52,459 bases of DNA from an uncultured Eubacteriales bacterium (lineage in GTDB: Bacteria > Bacillota > Clostridia > Oscillospirales > CAG-272), in NCBI GenBank assembly GCA_934393265.1, contig CAKRQL010000025.1:1-52459 (forward strand). The letters run 5' to 3'. Below, piece after piece: positions 5,748 to 16,000 of the stretch. Position 1 is the stretch's first letter, and the number at the start of each line of letters is the position of its first letter. A program made the translations under genes and the position numbers. The notes under the pieces are model-generated. The model was given only the letters and a program-made list of their open reading frames with translations. It did no database searches and had not been told where the DNA came from.

Positions 5748-8357
5748 ATGAAAAATAACCTCAAAAGGATCATCGCGCTCTTGCTCTGCGGAGTACTCAT
5801 GGCGACGATGGCGATAACCCTTGTCGGCTGCGGAAGCGACAAGACGGTCTACGACAATGAGAGCGACGCGCTCGTATTCTCGACCCTCGAGGTCGACAAG
5901 GTATTCAACCCCTTCTTCTCGACCTCCGGGACCGACAGCAACGTCGTCGGTATGACGCAGATATCCATGATAGCGAACGACAAAGAGGGTAACCCCGTCT
6001 GGGGCGACGACGAGGCGGTCGTCGCAAAGGATGTCCAGATAGTGACAACCGGCACTGCCGACGTCGACCAGAAGACAACCTACTACTTCGTTCTTAAGAA
6101 CAATGTCCGTTATTCAAACGGCTCCTACCTTACGATAAAGGACGTTCTCTTTAACTTCTATGTCTACCTTGACCCGGTCTACACCGGCTCGAGCACCATA
6201 TACTCCACCGATATAGTCGGTCTCAAGGAGTACCGCACGCAGACCGCGGACGAGAACGAGCAGAAGAATTTCATGCTCCAGTTTGAAATCAGCGCAAACG
6301 CCCGCATCGAGGCACTTGTCGGCGCGGCGGACGCGATACTCGAGGACGACGCGAACAAGGGGCTGAACTCTGACGGCTTCCGGGCAAAGCTCGAGGAATA
6401 CAAAAACGGGAACGGCGACAGCTACGCGCACATCGTCGAGGATTACGACAGGGCGCTGAAGCTCTTCTCCGAGGAGCTTGAGAACGACTGGTCAAACTCC
6501 CTTAACTCCTACGACACGATAACCTTCGCCGACAAGGACGGCAAGGTCTACAAGAACCTCCTTACCACCGACGTTGAGGCGTTCCTCTACAACGAGGGCT
6601 ACATCACCTGGAGCAAGAAGGACGCGAAGCTCACCTACGGCGCGGGCGACCCCGCAGCGGTAAAAGCATGGACAAAGGAGCGCGCGATAAACTTCGTACG
6701 CAACGCAAACGTCCCCGACAGCATCGGGAACATAATTCAGTACTGGGGCACGGCGCAGAACCTCTTTACCGAGCTCACGAACCTTGAGCTTGAGGCGGCG
6801 TTCTCCGGAAAAACGAGACAGTACGAGAATATCTCCGGTATAAGATTTGCAAACCGCACCTCCCCCGTCACGGTAAACGGCACCGAGTACGGCGTACCGA
6901 CCTATGCGGAGGACGGTCACGTGACCTCCGGCAACGAGGTTCTCTCAATAACCATAAACAACGTTGACCCCAAGGCTATCTGGAACTTTGCAATAGCCGT
7001 TGCACCCATGTATTATTACTCGGACGAGGAGCACATCGCGGCATTCGACTACGAGAGCAACTTCGGCGTCGAGTACATGTCCCCCTCGTTCATGACCGAC
7101 GTTATAAAGAGCCCCTCGAAAATAGGCGTCCCGGTCGGTGCCGGAGCCTACGCCGCGTCAAAGTCCTCCGGCGGGCTTGAAAACGTCTCCGCGGGCGACT
7201 TCTACGACAAGGGCGTTATATACTTCGAGCGCAACCCCTACTTCATAATGGGGGAGGCAAAGATAAAAAAGGTCCGCTTCCAGGTCGTCTCCTCTCAGCA
7301 GATGCTGAACACCCTTTACAACAAGTCGATTGACTTCGTCGAGCCGAATGCAAAGCCCGAGACGATAGACGAGCTCGACCAGAAGAAGAGCCTCGGTATA
7401 GGCTACACCCGTATACAGACCTCCGGCTACGGCTACATAGGAATAAATGCCGGAAAGGTGCCGGATATGGGCGTCCGCCAGGCGATAATGCACAGCATAA
7501 ACACAAAGGAATGTGTCGACTACTACAAGAACACCGCGACGGCTATCTACCGCTCGATGTCACAGGCAAACTGGGCATATCCGGGTGGCGCGACGGCATA
7601 CTACCCCTACATCGGCGGCGCGGTGCCCGAGGACCTCTCGGTTGTCAACCCCGCATACCGTGACTACGTAATATCTCTCGGAAAGAGAGCCGGAGACACC
7701 CTGACCGACGATGAGCAGCGCGAGTTCATAGCTCTCCTCGTCGAGGGCGCCGGTTACTCGAAGAACGGCGACGGAATCTATCAGAAGGGCGACCACGTCC
7801 TCAAATACACCTTCACAATAGCCGGCGAGGAGACCGACCACCCGGCATGGCAGGCACTCTGGCATGCTGGCGAGTTCCTCAATGCAAACGGCTTTGACAT
7901 CAACGTCACAACCGACGCAAACGCCCTCAAAAAGCTTGCCACCGGCGACCTCACCGTCTGGGCGGCGGCATGGGGCTCCACGATCGACCCGGATATGTAT
8001 CAGGTCTACCACAAGGATTCGACGGCTACCTCCACGTGGAACTGGGGCTATCGCCAGATAAAGCAGAACGTCGGCGGAAAATATGACGCCGAGCTCGCGC
8101 TTATAAACGACCTCTCCGACCTTATCGACGCGGCGCGCCGTACAAACGACAAGGCTGAGCGCAGCGATCTCTACTCCCGCGCGCTCGATATAGTAATGCA
8201 GCTCGCAATAGAGCTCCCGACCTATCAGAGAGACGACCTCTTCGCCTACAACGCCGACAAGATAGACGTCTCCACAATGACCCCCGAGGAGGAGTGCAGC
8301 CCCTATAAGGGTCTGACAGGCGACCTCTATCTCATCTCCCTTATCACCGCGCGGTGA
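5748..8357 (+). CDS. oligopeptide ABC importer, substrate-binding lipoprotein (oversized)
   Basis: A family 5 extracellular solute-binding protein (OppA/DppA type) anchored through lipobox LVGC (Cys28). Family features include the N-terminal ALVFSTLEVDKVFNPFF strand, RYSNGSYLTIKDVLFNF, VPVGAGAYAA, YFERNPYF, the hinge-side GYGYIGINAGKVPDMGVRQAI and a Trp-rich C-terminal lobe. At 869 residues it is about 300 longer than usual. Much of the excess lies between residues 163 and 440, where homologs need far fewer residues. AAGGAG precedes the ATG by ten bases. It should deliver peptides to the permease pair encoded just downstream. A stem-loop at 8372-8396 may raise its transcript level over the permease genes. 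Confidence 0.92.
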   Translation: MKNNLKRIIALLLCGVLMATMAITLVGCGSDKTVYDNESDALVFSTLEVDKVFNPFFSTSGTDSNVVGMTQISMIANDKEGNPVWGDDEAVVAKDVQIVTTGTADVDQKTTYYFVLKNNVRYSNGSYLTIKDVLFNFYVYLDPVYTGSSTIYSTDIVGLKEYRTQTADENEQKNFMLQFEISANARIEALVGAADAILEDDANKGLNSDGFRAKLEEYKNGNGDSYAHIVEDYDRALKLFSEELENDWSNSLNSYDTITFADKDGKVYKNLLTTDVEAFLYNEGYITWSKKDAKLTYGAGDPAAVKAWTKERAINFVRNANVPDSIGNIIQYWGTAQNLFTELTNLELEAAFSGKTRQYENISGIRFANRTSPVTVNGTEYGVPTYAEDGHVTSGNEVLSITINNVDPKAIWNFAIAVAPMYYYSDEEHIAAFDYESNFGVEYMSPSFMTDVIKSPSKIGVPVGAGAYAASKSSGGLENVSAGDFYDKGVIYFERNPYFIMGEAKIKKVRFQVVSSQQMLNTLYNKSIDFVEPNAKPETIDELDQKKSLGIGYTRIQTSGYGYIGINAGKVPDMGVRQAIMHSINTKECVDYYKNTATAIYRSMSQANWAYPGGATAYYPYIGGAVPEDLSVVNPAYRDYVISLGKRAGDTLTDDEQREFIALLVEGAGYSKNGDGIYQKGDHVLKYTFTIAGEETDHPAWQALWHAGEFLNANGFDINVTTDANALKKLATGDLTVWAAAWGSTIDPDMYQVYHKDSTATSTWNWGYRQIKQNVGGKYDAELALINDLSDLIDAARRTNDKAERSDLYSRALDIVMQLAIELPTYQRDDLFAYNADKIDVSTMTPEEECSPYKGLTGDLYLISLITAR

Positions 8358-8371
8358 CACGCGGGCTCCGC

Positions 8372-8396
8372 GGCGGAGCGGAACGAAGGCTCCGCC
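8372..8396 (+). promoter_or_regulatory. intercistronic stem-loop after the binding-protein gene
   Basis: GGCGGAGC (8372-8379), a nine-base loop, and GCTCCGCC (8389-8396). An alternative stem uses GCTCC at 8365-8369. There is no T-run, so it is more likely an mRNA-stabilising or processing structure than a terminator. Such stems commonly separate highly expressed binding-protein genes from their permeases. Confidence 0.5.
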
Positions 8397-8433
8397 CGGT
8401 GTGTCCGACTAACAACTGTATTGGAAGAAGCAA

Positions 8434-9441
8434 ATGTTCAAGTACATCGTAAAGCGACTGCTGATATCGATTTTAATTCTTATCGGCGTGTCTCTGATAA
8501 TCTATACAATGGTACGCCTCATGCCGAACGACTATGTTGACCGCAAATTCGCGGCACAGCTCAGCACCGGGGCGGTACACGAGGAGGACATCCTCCGCTT
8601 CAAGGAATTATACGGTATCGGCGACTCCTCGTTCAAGGGGATAATCGGCGGCTACCTAAAATGGATAGGCAATCTCGCGCGCGGCGACCTCGGCGTCTCC
8701 TTCAAGTATGAAAAGCCGGTGGCGCAGGTCATAGGAGAGAACATGTGGATCTCCTTTGCAATAGCCGTTGTAGCCACAATTCTGCAGTTCCTTATCGCAA
8801 TCCCCCTCGGAATATCGAGCGCGACGCACCAGTACTCGGTAAGAGACTACACCGTCACGGTGTTCACAATGATAGGTCTCTCCCTGCCGACCTACTTCTT
8901 CGCGGCGATAGTTATAAAAATATTTTCGGTTGACCTCGGGTGGCTGCCGGCAAGCGGGCTTATAACCGCGACGAGCAACTTCCCCGACACGTTCGCGGGG
9001 CACATACAGGAGCTCGGCGACATGATAGTCCACCTGATACTTCCCATCTTCGTGAGCGTAATACTCTCGATAGGCGGTCTCATGCGCTACACGAGAACGA
9101 ATACCCTCGAGGTCCTCGGCGCCGACTACATACGCACGGCAAGGGCAAAGGGGCTCTCGGAAAAGACGGTAATATACAAGCACGCATTCAGAAACACCCT
9201 GATACCCCTCGCCACCCTCCTTGCCGGTATTCTTCCCTCTCTTTTCGGAGGAATGATGATAACCGAGCAGGTGTTTGCGATAGACGGTATCGGGCGGCTC
9301 GCCTACCAGGCGCTGCGCGAGGGGGATATCCCGTTCGTCATGGGCTATAACATGTTCCTCGCCGTGCTTACCATAATAGGAACCCTTTTCTCCGACATCA
9401 TGTATTCGATTGTCGACCCGCGCGTAAAACTCGGAAAGTGA
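8434..9441 (+). CDS. oppB: oligopeptide ABC importer, permease (OppB type)
   Basis: A 335-residue inner-membrane permease of the OppB/DppB family. It has an N-terminal membrane helix (MFKYIVKRLLISILILIGVS), an extracellular segment of about 65 residues and five more helices. The conserved EAA loop contacts the ATPases (GADYIRTARAKGL, about residues 229-241), and the C-terminus SIVDPRVKLG is typical of the family. It follows the binding-protein gene by 76 bases and precedes the second permease by ten bases. Together with the products at 9452, 10513 and 11687 it completes a standard five-part importer. Confidence 0.95.
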   Translation: MFKYIVKRLLISILILIGVSLIIYTMVRLMPNDYVDRKFAAQLSTGAVHEEDILRFKELYGIGDSSFKGIIGGYLKWIGNLARGDLGVSFKYEKPVAQVIGENMWISFAIAVVATILQFLIAIPLGISSATHQYSVRDYTVTVFTMIGLSLPTYFFAAIVIKIFSVDLGWLPASGLITATSNFPDTFAGHIQELGDMIVHLILPIFVSVILSIGGLMRYTRTNTLEVLGADYIRTARAKGLSEKTVIYKHAFRNTLIPLATLLAGILPSLFGGMMITEQVFAIDGIGRLAYQALREGDIPFVMGYNMFLAVLTIIGTLFSDIMYSIVDPRVKLGK

Positions 9442-9451
9442 GGCGAAGAAT

Positions 9452-10516
9452 ATGTCTGAAAACGAAAACTTAAACGACATCGCCGAGCTTGTGGTAAGCG
9501 ACGAGGCGGCAGAGGAGGAAACCATATTTGAGGACACCTATAAGGAGATGAGCCCGATACGGCTGGTTCTCCGCCGTTTCTTCCGCTCAAAGCTATCGAT
9601 AGTCGGTCTTGTCATGATAGTCTTTCTCTTCCTCTTCTCCTTCCTCGGACCCGTGATATACAATACGTGGGGCGAGGAGACGGTGGACAGAACGACCGTC
9701 ATAAACACGATTTACACAACCTACACGGCAAAGGACGCGGACGGAAACAGGATAAGCGTCATTGAGGTGCTCGAGCACGAGAGCGGCACGAACTCCTACG
9801 CCGCCCCGGGCAATAACGGTCACCTCCTCGGCACCGACGACAAGGGCATGGACGTTTTTGTCCGCCTCATGTACGGCGGCAGAATATCTCTTACGATAGG
9901 CTTTATCGTCGTTATCCTCGAAACTCTCATAGGAATAATTCTCGGCGGTCTCGCCGGGTATTTCGGCGGCTGGGTCGATCAGCTCATAATGCGTATAGTC
10001 GATATATTCAACTGCGTACCCGTCCTCCCGATACTCCTTATCGCCTCCGCGGTCATAGACTCGTGGGAGGTTGAGGCAGACCGGCGGATATACATACTCA
10101 TGGTTATAATCACGATATTCAGCTGGAGCGGCGTGGCGCGTCTCGTGCGCGGGCAGATACTCTCGCTCCGCGAGCAGGAATACATAACCGCGACGGAGGT
10201 AATGGGGCTCCCTACGTGGAGAAAGATATTCCTCCACCTTATCCCGAACGTAATGCCGCAGCTTATAGTCTCGATGACCCTCGGTCTCGGCAGCGTCATA
10301 CTCTATGAGTCGACGCTCAGCTATCTCGGTCTCGGCGTCCAGCTTCCGAAGGCGGCATGGGGTACCATGATAGCGACGGCGAACGACCCGCAGGTGCTCA
10401 GCTACCATGTCAACATGTGGCTGCCCGCCGGATTTATGATAGTAATAGCCGTCCTCGGCTTCAACTTCATAGGCGACGGTCTGCGCGACGCCATGGACCC
10501 GAAAGCGAGGAAATGA
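9452..10516 (+). CDS. oppC: oligopeptide ABC importer, permease (OppC type)
   Basis: A 354-residue partner permease (OppC/DppC). A cytosolic N-terminal tail rich in Glu and Asp (residues 1-40) precedes SPIRLVLRRFFRSKLSIVGL, the usual OppC entry motif. An extracellular insert of about 55 residues follows the first helix, then GTDDKGMDVFVRLMYGGRISL and five helices. The EAA loop reads LREQEYITATEVMGLP (about residues 240-255). The end, GDGLRDAMDPKARK, is the family signature. Its stop overlaps the start of the next gene (ATGA). Confidence 0.95.
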   Translation: MSENENLNDIAELVVSDEAAEEETIFEDTYKEMSPIRLVLRRFFRSKLSIVGLVMIVFLFLFSFLGPVIYNTWGEETVDRTTVINTIYTTYTAKDADGNRISVIEVLEHESGTNSYAAPGNNGHLLGTDDKGMDVFVRLMYGGRISLTIGFIVVILETLIGIILGGLAGYFGGWVDQLIMRIVDIFNCVPVLPILLIASAVIDSWEVEADRRIYILMVIITIFSWSGVARLVRGQILSLREQEYITATEVMGLPTWRKIFLHLIPNVMPQLIVSMTLGLGSVILYESTLSYLGLGVQLPKAAWGTMIATANDPQVLSYHVNMWLPAGFMIVIAVLGFNFIGDGLRDAMDPKARK

Positions 10517-11700
10517 CCGTGAAGAAAAGCAATAACTACATATCAATAAAAGAGAGCCGGAAAATAATCCGCGAGAACATCAAAAGGATGAAGTACTACG
10601 AGGCGGAAAAGCGCCGCCCCAAATCGCTCTCCGAATACACAGCCCCCATGCGAGACAACGATAACCTCATCGAGATAGACGGGCTCAAAACCTGCTTTTT
10701 CACCGATAACGGAACCGTAATGTCGGTAAACGGCGTGTCGTTTGATATTCCGAAAGGAAAGATAGTCGGCGTTGTCGGTGAGTCCGGCTGCGGAAAGTCG
10801 GTCACCTCCCTCTCGGTAATGCAGCTTGTGCAGGCTCCGCAGGGGCAGGTCGTCGAGGGGCAGATACGCTTCAACTCCGGCGAGCTAGGAAAAACCCCGG
10901 ACGGGCACGACATAGCCTACGATATAGCAAGGACCCCGACGAGCGAAATGTACAAAATCCGCGGCAAGGACATCACGATGATATTCCAGGAGCCGATGAC
11001 GAGCCTCAACCCCGTATTTACGATAGGCTATCAGCTCGACGAGGTGTCCTTCCTCCACTCCCCCGGAATATCCAAGGAGGACGCAAAGAGGGTCAGCATT
11101 GACATGCTCCGCAAGGTCGGAATATCAATGCCGGAGCATACCTATGAGAGCTACCCGCACGAGCTCTCCGGCGGAATGAGACAGCGCGTCATGATAGCCA
11201 TGGCTCTCGCCGGCGACCCGAAGCTTATAATAGCCGACGAGCCGACGACCGCCCTCGACGTCACGATTCAGGCGCAGATACTCGAGCTTCTCCGTGACCT
11301 GCAGAAAAAGGAGGGCTGCTCCATAATGCTGATAACCCACGACCTCGGCGTAATTGCCGAGATGGCTGACGAGGTCGTCGTAATGTACGCCGGGCGCGTC
11401 ATTGAAAAGGGCACGGCGCGCGACATATTCCATAACCCCCTGCACCCCTACACAATAGGGCTCCAGAAATCGAAGCCCATGATAAATACCGACACGACCG
11501 AGCCGCTCTATTCGATTCCCGGGCAGGTGCCGAACCCTATAAACCTGCCGGATACCTGCTACTTCCGCTCAAGGTGCGGACAGTGCGTCGGGGCGTGCTC
11601 CGGTAAGTACCCCGACGGGGTACAGGTGACAGACACTCACTGGGTGTCATGCTACCTCTATACAAACGGAAAGGAGAGACGCGCGAATGGTGGAAAATAA
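10513..11700 (+). CDS. oppD: oligopeptide ABC importer, ATPase (OppD type)
   Basis: The 395-residue first ATPase of the importer. It has Walker A GVVGESGCGKS (Lys95), signature LSGGMRQRV (from Leu218) and Walker B IIADEPTTALD (Asp242, Glu243). The C-terminal oligopeptide-transporter domain ends in a four-cysteine cluster (CYFRSRCGQCVGAC...SCYLY). Such cysteines carry an iron-sulfur cluster in some OppD/DppD proteins, so this is plausible here. The ATG at 10513, overlapping the oppC stop, is chosen over an upstream in-frame start lying inside oppC. A basic N-terminal extension of about 50 residues precedes the nucleotide-binding domain. Confidence 0.94.
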   Translation: MTVKKSNNYISIKESRKIIRENIKRMKYYEAEKRRPKSLSEYTAPMRDNDNLIEIDGLKTCFFTDNGTVMSVNGVSFDIPKGKIVGVVGESGCGKSVTSLSVMQLVQAPQGQVVEGQIRFNSGELGKTPDGHDIAYDIARTPTSEMYKIRGKDITMIFQEPMTSLNPVFTIGYQLDEVSFLHSPGISKEDAKRVSIDMLRKVGISMPEHTYESYPHELSGGMRQRVMIAMALAGDPKLIIADEPTTALDVTIQAQILELLRDLQKKEGCSIMLITHDLGVIAEMADEVVVMYAGRVIEKGTARDIFHNPLHPYTIGLQKSKPMINTDTTEPLYSIPGQVPNPINLPDTCYFRSRCGQCVGACSGKYPDGVQVTDTHWVSCYLYTNGKERRANGGK

Positions 11701-12829
11701 AGCTGCCGGCACTGCCGAAGAGATTAAAAGCGGCACGGCCGGCGACAGCGCAAGGCACGGAAACGAAATACTCCGGGTCGAGCACCTGAAAAAATACTTT
11801 CCGATAGAGACCGACTTCTTCGGCAGACCGACGCGGTGGCTCCGCGCGGTGGACGATATATCCTTCTCGCTTGACAAGGGTACGACGATAGGCGTCGTCG
11901 GCGAGTCCGGCTGCGGAAAGACGACCCTCGGGCGCACTATCCTCCGTCTCTACGACACGAACGGCGGAAAAATTTATTTTGAGGGAGACGACATAACCGA
12001 CCTCGGGCGCCGGGAGATGCTGAAATACAGAACCGACATACAGCTTATATTTCAGGACCCGTATTCGAGCCTCCCTCCGCGTATGACCGTCGGAAACATT
12101 ATATCCGAGGCTGTGCGCGTACACCACACCGTCCCGGCGGAGGAGGTACACTCCTACGTTCTTGACATAATGCAGAAATGCGGGCTCCGCCCCCAGTTCT
12201 ACGACAGATACCCGCATGAGTTCTCCGGAGGGCAGCGGCAGAGAATATGTATAGCCCGCGCGCTGGCCGTGAAGCCCAAGCTCGTAATATGCGACGAGCC
12301 GGTATCCGCCCTTGACGTCTCTATTCAGGCGCAGATAATAAATCTTCTGAAGGAGCTCCAGAAAACCATGGAGCTGACCTATGTATTCATATCCCACGAC
12401 CTCTCGGTCGTCAAGTACATAACCGACAGAATACTTGTCATGTACCTCGGCAACATGATGGAGCAGGGCGACACCGCCGCGATATTCAGAAATCCCCTCC
12501 ACCCGTATACCCGTGCACTGTTTTCGGCGGTGCCGGTGCCGGACCCGGACGTGAAGATGAACCGGATAATTCTCGAGGGGGATATTCCCTCCCCCGCAAA
12601 TCCCCCGTCGGGCTGTAAGTTCCACACAAGGTGCTCCGAGTGCCGCGGCGTGTGCACACAGCTCCTGCCGGAGTATACGGAGGCTGAGCCCGGGCACTTC
12701 GTCGCCTGCCACCTCTGTGACAAAAACATCATGGAGCACCCGGAAAAATACGACCTCTCGCCCTATGTACCGCCGGTACAGACGGAGGAGAGCGAAGAGG
12801 GCGCGACGGATAATAACGGACAGGCATGA
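11687..12829 (+). CDS. oppF: oligopeptide ABC importer, ATPase (OppF type)
   Basis: The 380-residue second ATPase. Walker A is GVVGESGCGKTT (Lys78), the signature FSGGQRQRI (from Phe179) and Walker B VICDEPVSALD (Asp203, Glu204). The C-terminal oligopeptide domain again has cysteines in the pattern CKFHTRCSECRGVC...ACHLC. The gene overlaps oppD by 14 bases, a tight coupling that suggests balanced heterodimer synthesis. An extra Glu-rich tail of about 30 residues follows the conserved domain. Its stop overlaps the next start. Confidence 0.94.
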   Translation: MVENKAAGTAEEIKSGTAGDSARHGNEILRVEHLKKYFPIETDFFGRPTRWLRAVDDISFSLDKGTTIGVVGESGCGKTTLGRTILRLYDTNGGKIYFEGDDITDLGRREMLKYRTDIQLIFQDPYSSLPPRMTVGNIISEAVRVHHTVPAEEVHSYVLDIMQKCGLRPQFYDRYPHEFSGGQRQRICIARALAVKPKLVICDEPVSALDVSIQAQIINLLKELQKTMELTYVFISHDLSVVKYITDRILVMYLGNMMEQGDTAAIFRNPLHPYTRALFSAVPVPDPDVKMNRIILEGDIPSPANPPSGCKFHTRCSECRGVCTQLLPEYTEAEPGHFVACHLCDKNIMEHPEKYDLSPYVPPVQTEESEEGATDNNGQA

Positions 12830-13065
12830 AAAAAAACGATAAAAAGCAAAGAAAAGCTTACATAGACGACGGGCATACGATATACGATATGTCAGGTCTC
12901 AACGGCAAGGGCGACGACACAAGGAGCGGAAAAAGCATCTATCTTTCAAGAAAAGAGAAGCACGCGGCAATACGCGCCGCCCTCATAACCTACCTCCCCG
13001 CCCTCATAACCGGCATAGTCTGCTTCGGGCTCGCTATGCTGCTTATGCGCCTTTGGCTCATGTAA
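12826..13065 (+). CDS. small single-pass membrane protein of the Opp operon
   Basis: A 79-residue protein with a very basic, hydrophilic N-terminal half (KKNDKKQRK, SRKEKHAAIRA). One or two closely packed hydrophobic segments follow at residues 50-79, ending in LLMRLWLM. It starts with an ATGA overlap on oppF, which supports that it is real and made with the importer. I do not recognise a family. The polar N-terminus should be cytoplasmic under the positive-inside rule. An accessory or assembly factor for the importer is a guess only. Confidence 0.65.
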   Translation: MKKNDKKQRKAYIDDGHTIYDMSGLNGKGDDTRSGKSIYLSRKEKHAAIRAALITYLPALITGIVCFGLAMLLMRLWLM

Positions 13066-13092
13066 ATTCCCGCACACAAAAAGGAGAACTCA

Positions 13093-16000
13093 ATGCGTAA
13101 TAAAATTCTGGTGCTGCTCCTCATCCTCGTCATGGCGCTCCCGCTGCTGCTCGCGGCATGCGGCGGGTTGCCGACCGGGACGACGGACGACGATACGGCA
13201 AGCACCTATACGAAAAATCAGCTGCAGATACTGAGAAGCGACTTAAAGCTCACGCAGGAGCAGTCGCTCTCCCGCATAAAGGCTGAATACCTTCTGAAAA
13301 ACAACGGCTACAGCGACAGCGACAGCATAGTGGCAATAATCACCCTGCCGGGAAAATCGGTAATTGACGGTTATCTCGACGACGCGGGCGACGCCGCCGA
13401 CGTTGCCGACTACGCAAAGACCGCGGCGGGCGAGAAAATCCTCAGAGCGGCGAATGCCGAGCAGGATGCGATGATAGCGCGCCTCACCGAAGCCGGACTT
13501 ATATCCGGGGTTCTCTACCGCTACACCACGATAACGAACGCGATAGCGGTAAATACCACGTACGGCAGCTTCAAGGAAATAGGCGGCGTCTCCGGGGTGT
13601 CGAACACGATACTCTCCGAGACCTACAACCGCCCGCAGTCGGTAGAGGGCACGGACGCCTCCGCAATAGTCAACCCGGTCGACGTCTACCCGACGGGAAT
13701 CTTCAACTCCGCCTCCGCCGTCTCGGCGAGCGGGGAGAGGTTCACCGGAAAGCACACCGCGGTAGCAATCCTCGACTCCGGCTTTGACTGTGAGCACACG
13801 GTTTTCTCGGTAATGCCCTCGGGAGAGCTCCTCATAACTCCGCAGGAGGTCTCCGCGATACTCGGGGAGACGACGGCAAAGGCACTCTGCCCCTCTCTTG
13901 AGCTTCTCGACGTCTACTACAACAATAAAATTCCTTTCATATTCGACTACGCCGACAAGGATAAGAACGTAAACCCCTACGACTCCGAGCACGGAACCCA
14001 CGTCGCCGGAATAATCGGCGGCTCTGACGATGTGATAACCGGAGTGGCGGTGGATACGCAGCTCGTCCTCATGAAGGTGTTCCCCGACCTTGACGAGGGC
14101 GGAAAGACCGAGGACATCCTCGCGGCTCTCGAGGACGCGGTGCTCCTGAAGGTCGACGCAATCAACATGTCGCTCGGCTCCTCCTGCGGCTTCTCCCGCG
14201 AGGCGGACGGCGACGCGATAAACGCGGTCTATGACAAGATAAACGAGAGCGGAATAAGCCTCATCACCGCGGCGTCCAACAGCTACAGCTCCGCATTCGG
14301 CGGCGAGCAGGGTAACACCGCAAAGGTGACGAACCCCGACACAGCCACCGTCGGCTCCCCCTCCACCTATCCCGCAGCCCTCTCCGTCGCGTCGATAAGT
14401 GGGACGAAGAGCAGGTATATGGTCGGAAACGGCGCGCAGATAATCTTCTTTAACGAGTCGAATAAAATATCCGGCAAGCCGAACGACTTCTTCTCGGAGC
14501 TCGGCATAGGAGAGGGTCAGTCAAAGACCTTTGAATACGTCACAATTCCCGGCGTCGGTCTCAAAGCCAACTACGCCGCGTTCGAGGAGGGCTACCTCAA
14601 GGGGAAAATCGCCCTCGTGCGCCGCGGAGACAATACCTTTGAGGACAAGGCGCTCCAGGCAAAGAATGCCGGAGCCGTCGCATGTATCATCTACAACAAC
14701 GTAGAGGGCGATATCCTCATGTCAATGGGAAAGAGCGACCACATACCGACTATCTCTATCTCGAAAGAGGACGGCACCCAGCTCGCCGAAAAGGCAGAGG
14801 GCACCCTGACGATAGAGTACAGAAATCAGGCCGGTCCCTTCATGTCAGACTTCTCCTCATGGGGACCGACGCCGGACCTTAAGCTGAAGCCCGAGATTAC
14901 CGCGCACGGCGGAAACATAAAGTCCTCCGTCCCCGGCGGCGGCTACGACGAGCTGAGCGGCACGTCGATGGCTACCCCGAACCTCTGCGGCATAGTCGTC
15001 CTGATACGCCAGTACCTGAAGGAGAAATACCCGGACTACTCCTATAAGCAGATCTCGGTCATGACAAATCAGATGCTGATGTCCACCGCGACGATAATCA
15101 GAAACGAGGAGGGCAACCCCTACTCGCCGAGAAAGCAGGGCGCGGGACTCGCAAGTCTTTCAAACGTCGTAAACACCCCCGCGTATCTTACGGTAGACGG
15201 TATAGACAGAACGAAGCTCGAGCTCGGGGATGACCCGACCCGCCTCGGCGTCTACACCATGAGCTTCAACGTCATAAACATATCGGAGAGCGCGGCAAGC
15301 TATGACCTCTCGCTCGTCGCAATGACCGAGACGGTCTCCCGCTCAGACAGCGACTATATAGCCGAAAAGGACAGAATACTCGGCGGCGGGGCGAGCTTCA
15401 CCGTCACGGGCGGCACCCTCACCGGAAGCCGGCTTACCGTCCCGGCGGGCGAAACCGTAAGGGTCACGGCGGTCTATACAATGTCGGAGAGCGACAAGGC
15501 GACTATAACCTCCGCATTCCCCTACGGAATGTATGTCGAGGGCTTTGTAAAGCTCACGAAAACGGCAAAGGACGGCGTCGACCTGAACGTACCGTTCCTT
15601 GCGTTCTTCGGCGACTGGACAGAGGCACCGATGTTCGACAAGACCTACTACGAGGTTGAGTCGGAGGCGCACAATGCCGCGATTGACGACGAGGATAAGC
15701 TTAAAGCCGACTACTACGCGACAACCCCCTACGGCTCATACTACTACAATTATATAATTCCTCTCGGAACCTACCTCTATGATATAGACACCTCCGCGTA
15801 TGACGCTATCCCCGCGTCAGAGTCGCATATTGCCCTCTCGGATTCTCTCGGCACGATAGACGGTCTTTCGGCTGTCTATGCCGGTCTGCTCCGGAATGCA
15901 AAGACGATGGACTATTCAATAGTCGACAAGGTGACGGGCGAGACGGTATGGAGCCTCCGGGTCGATAACGCGAAAAAAGCCTATTCAAACGGCGCGAGCC

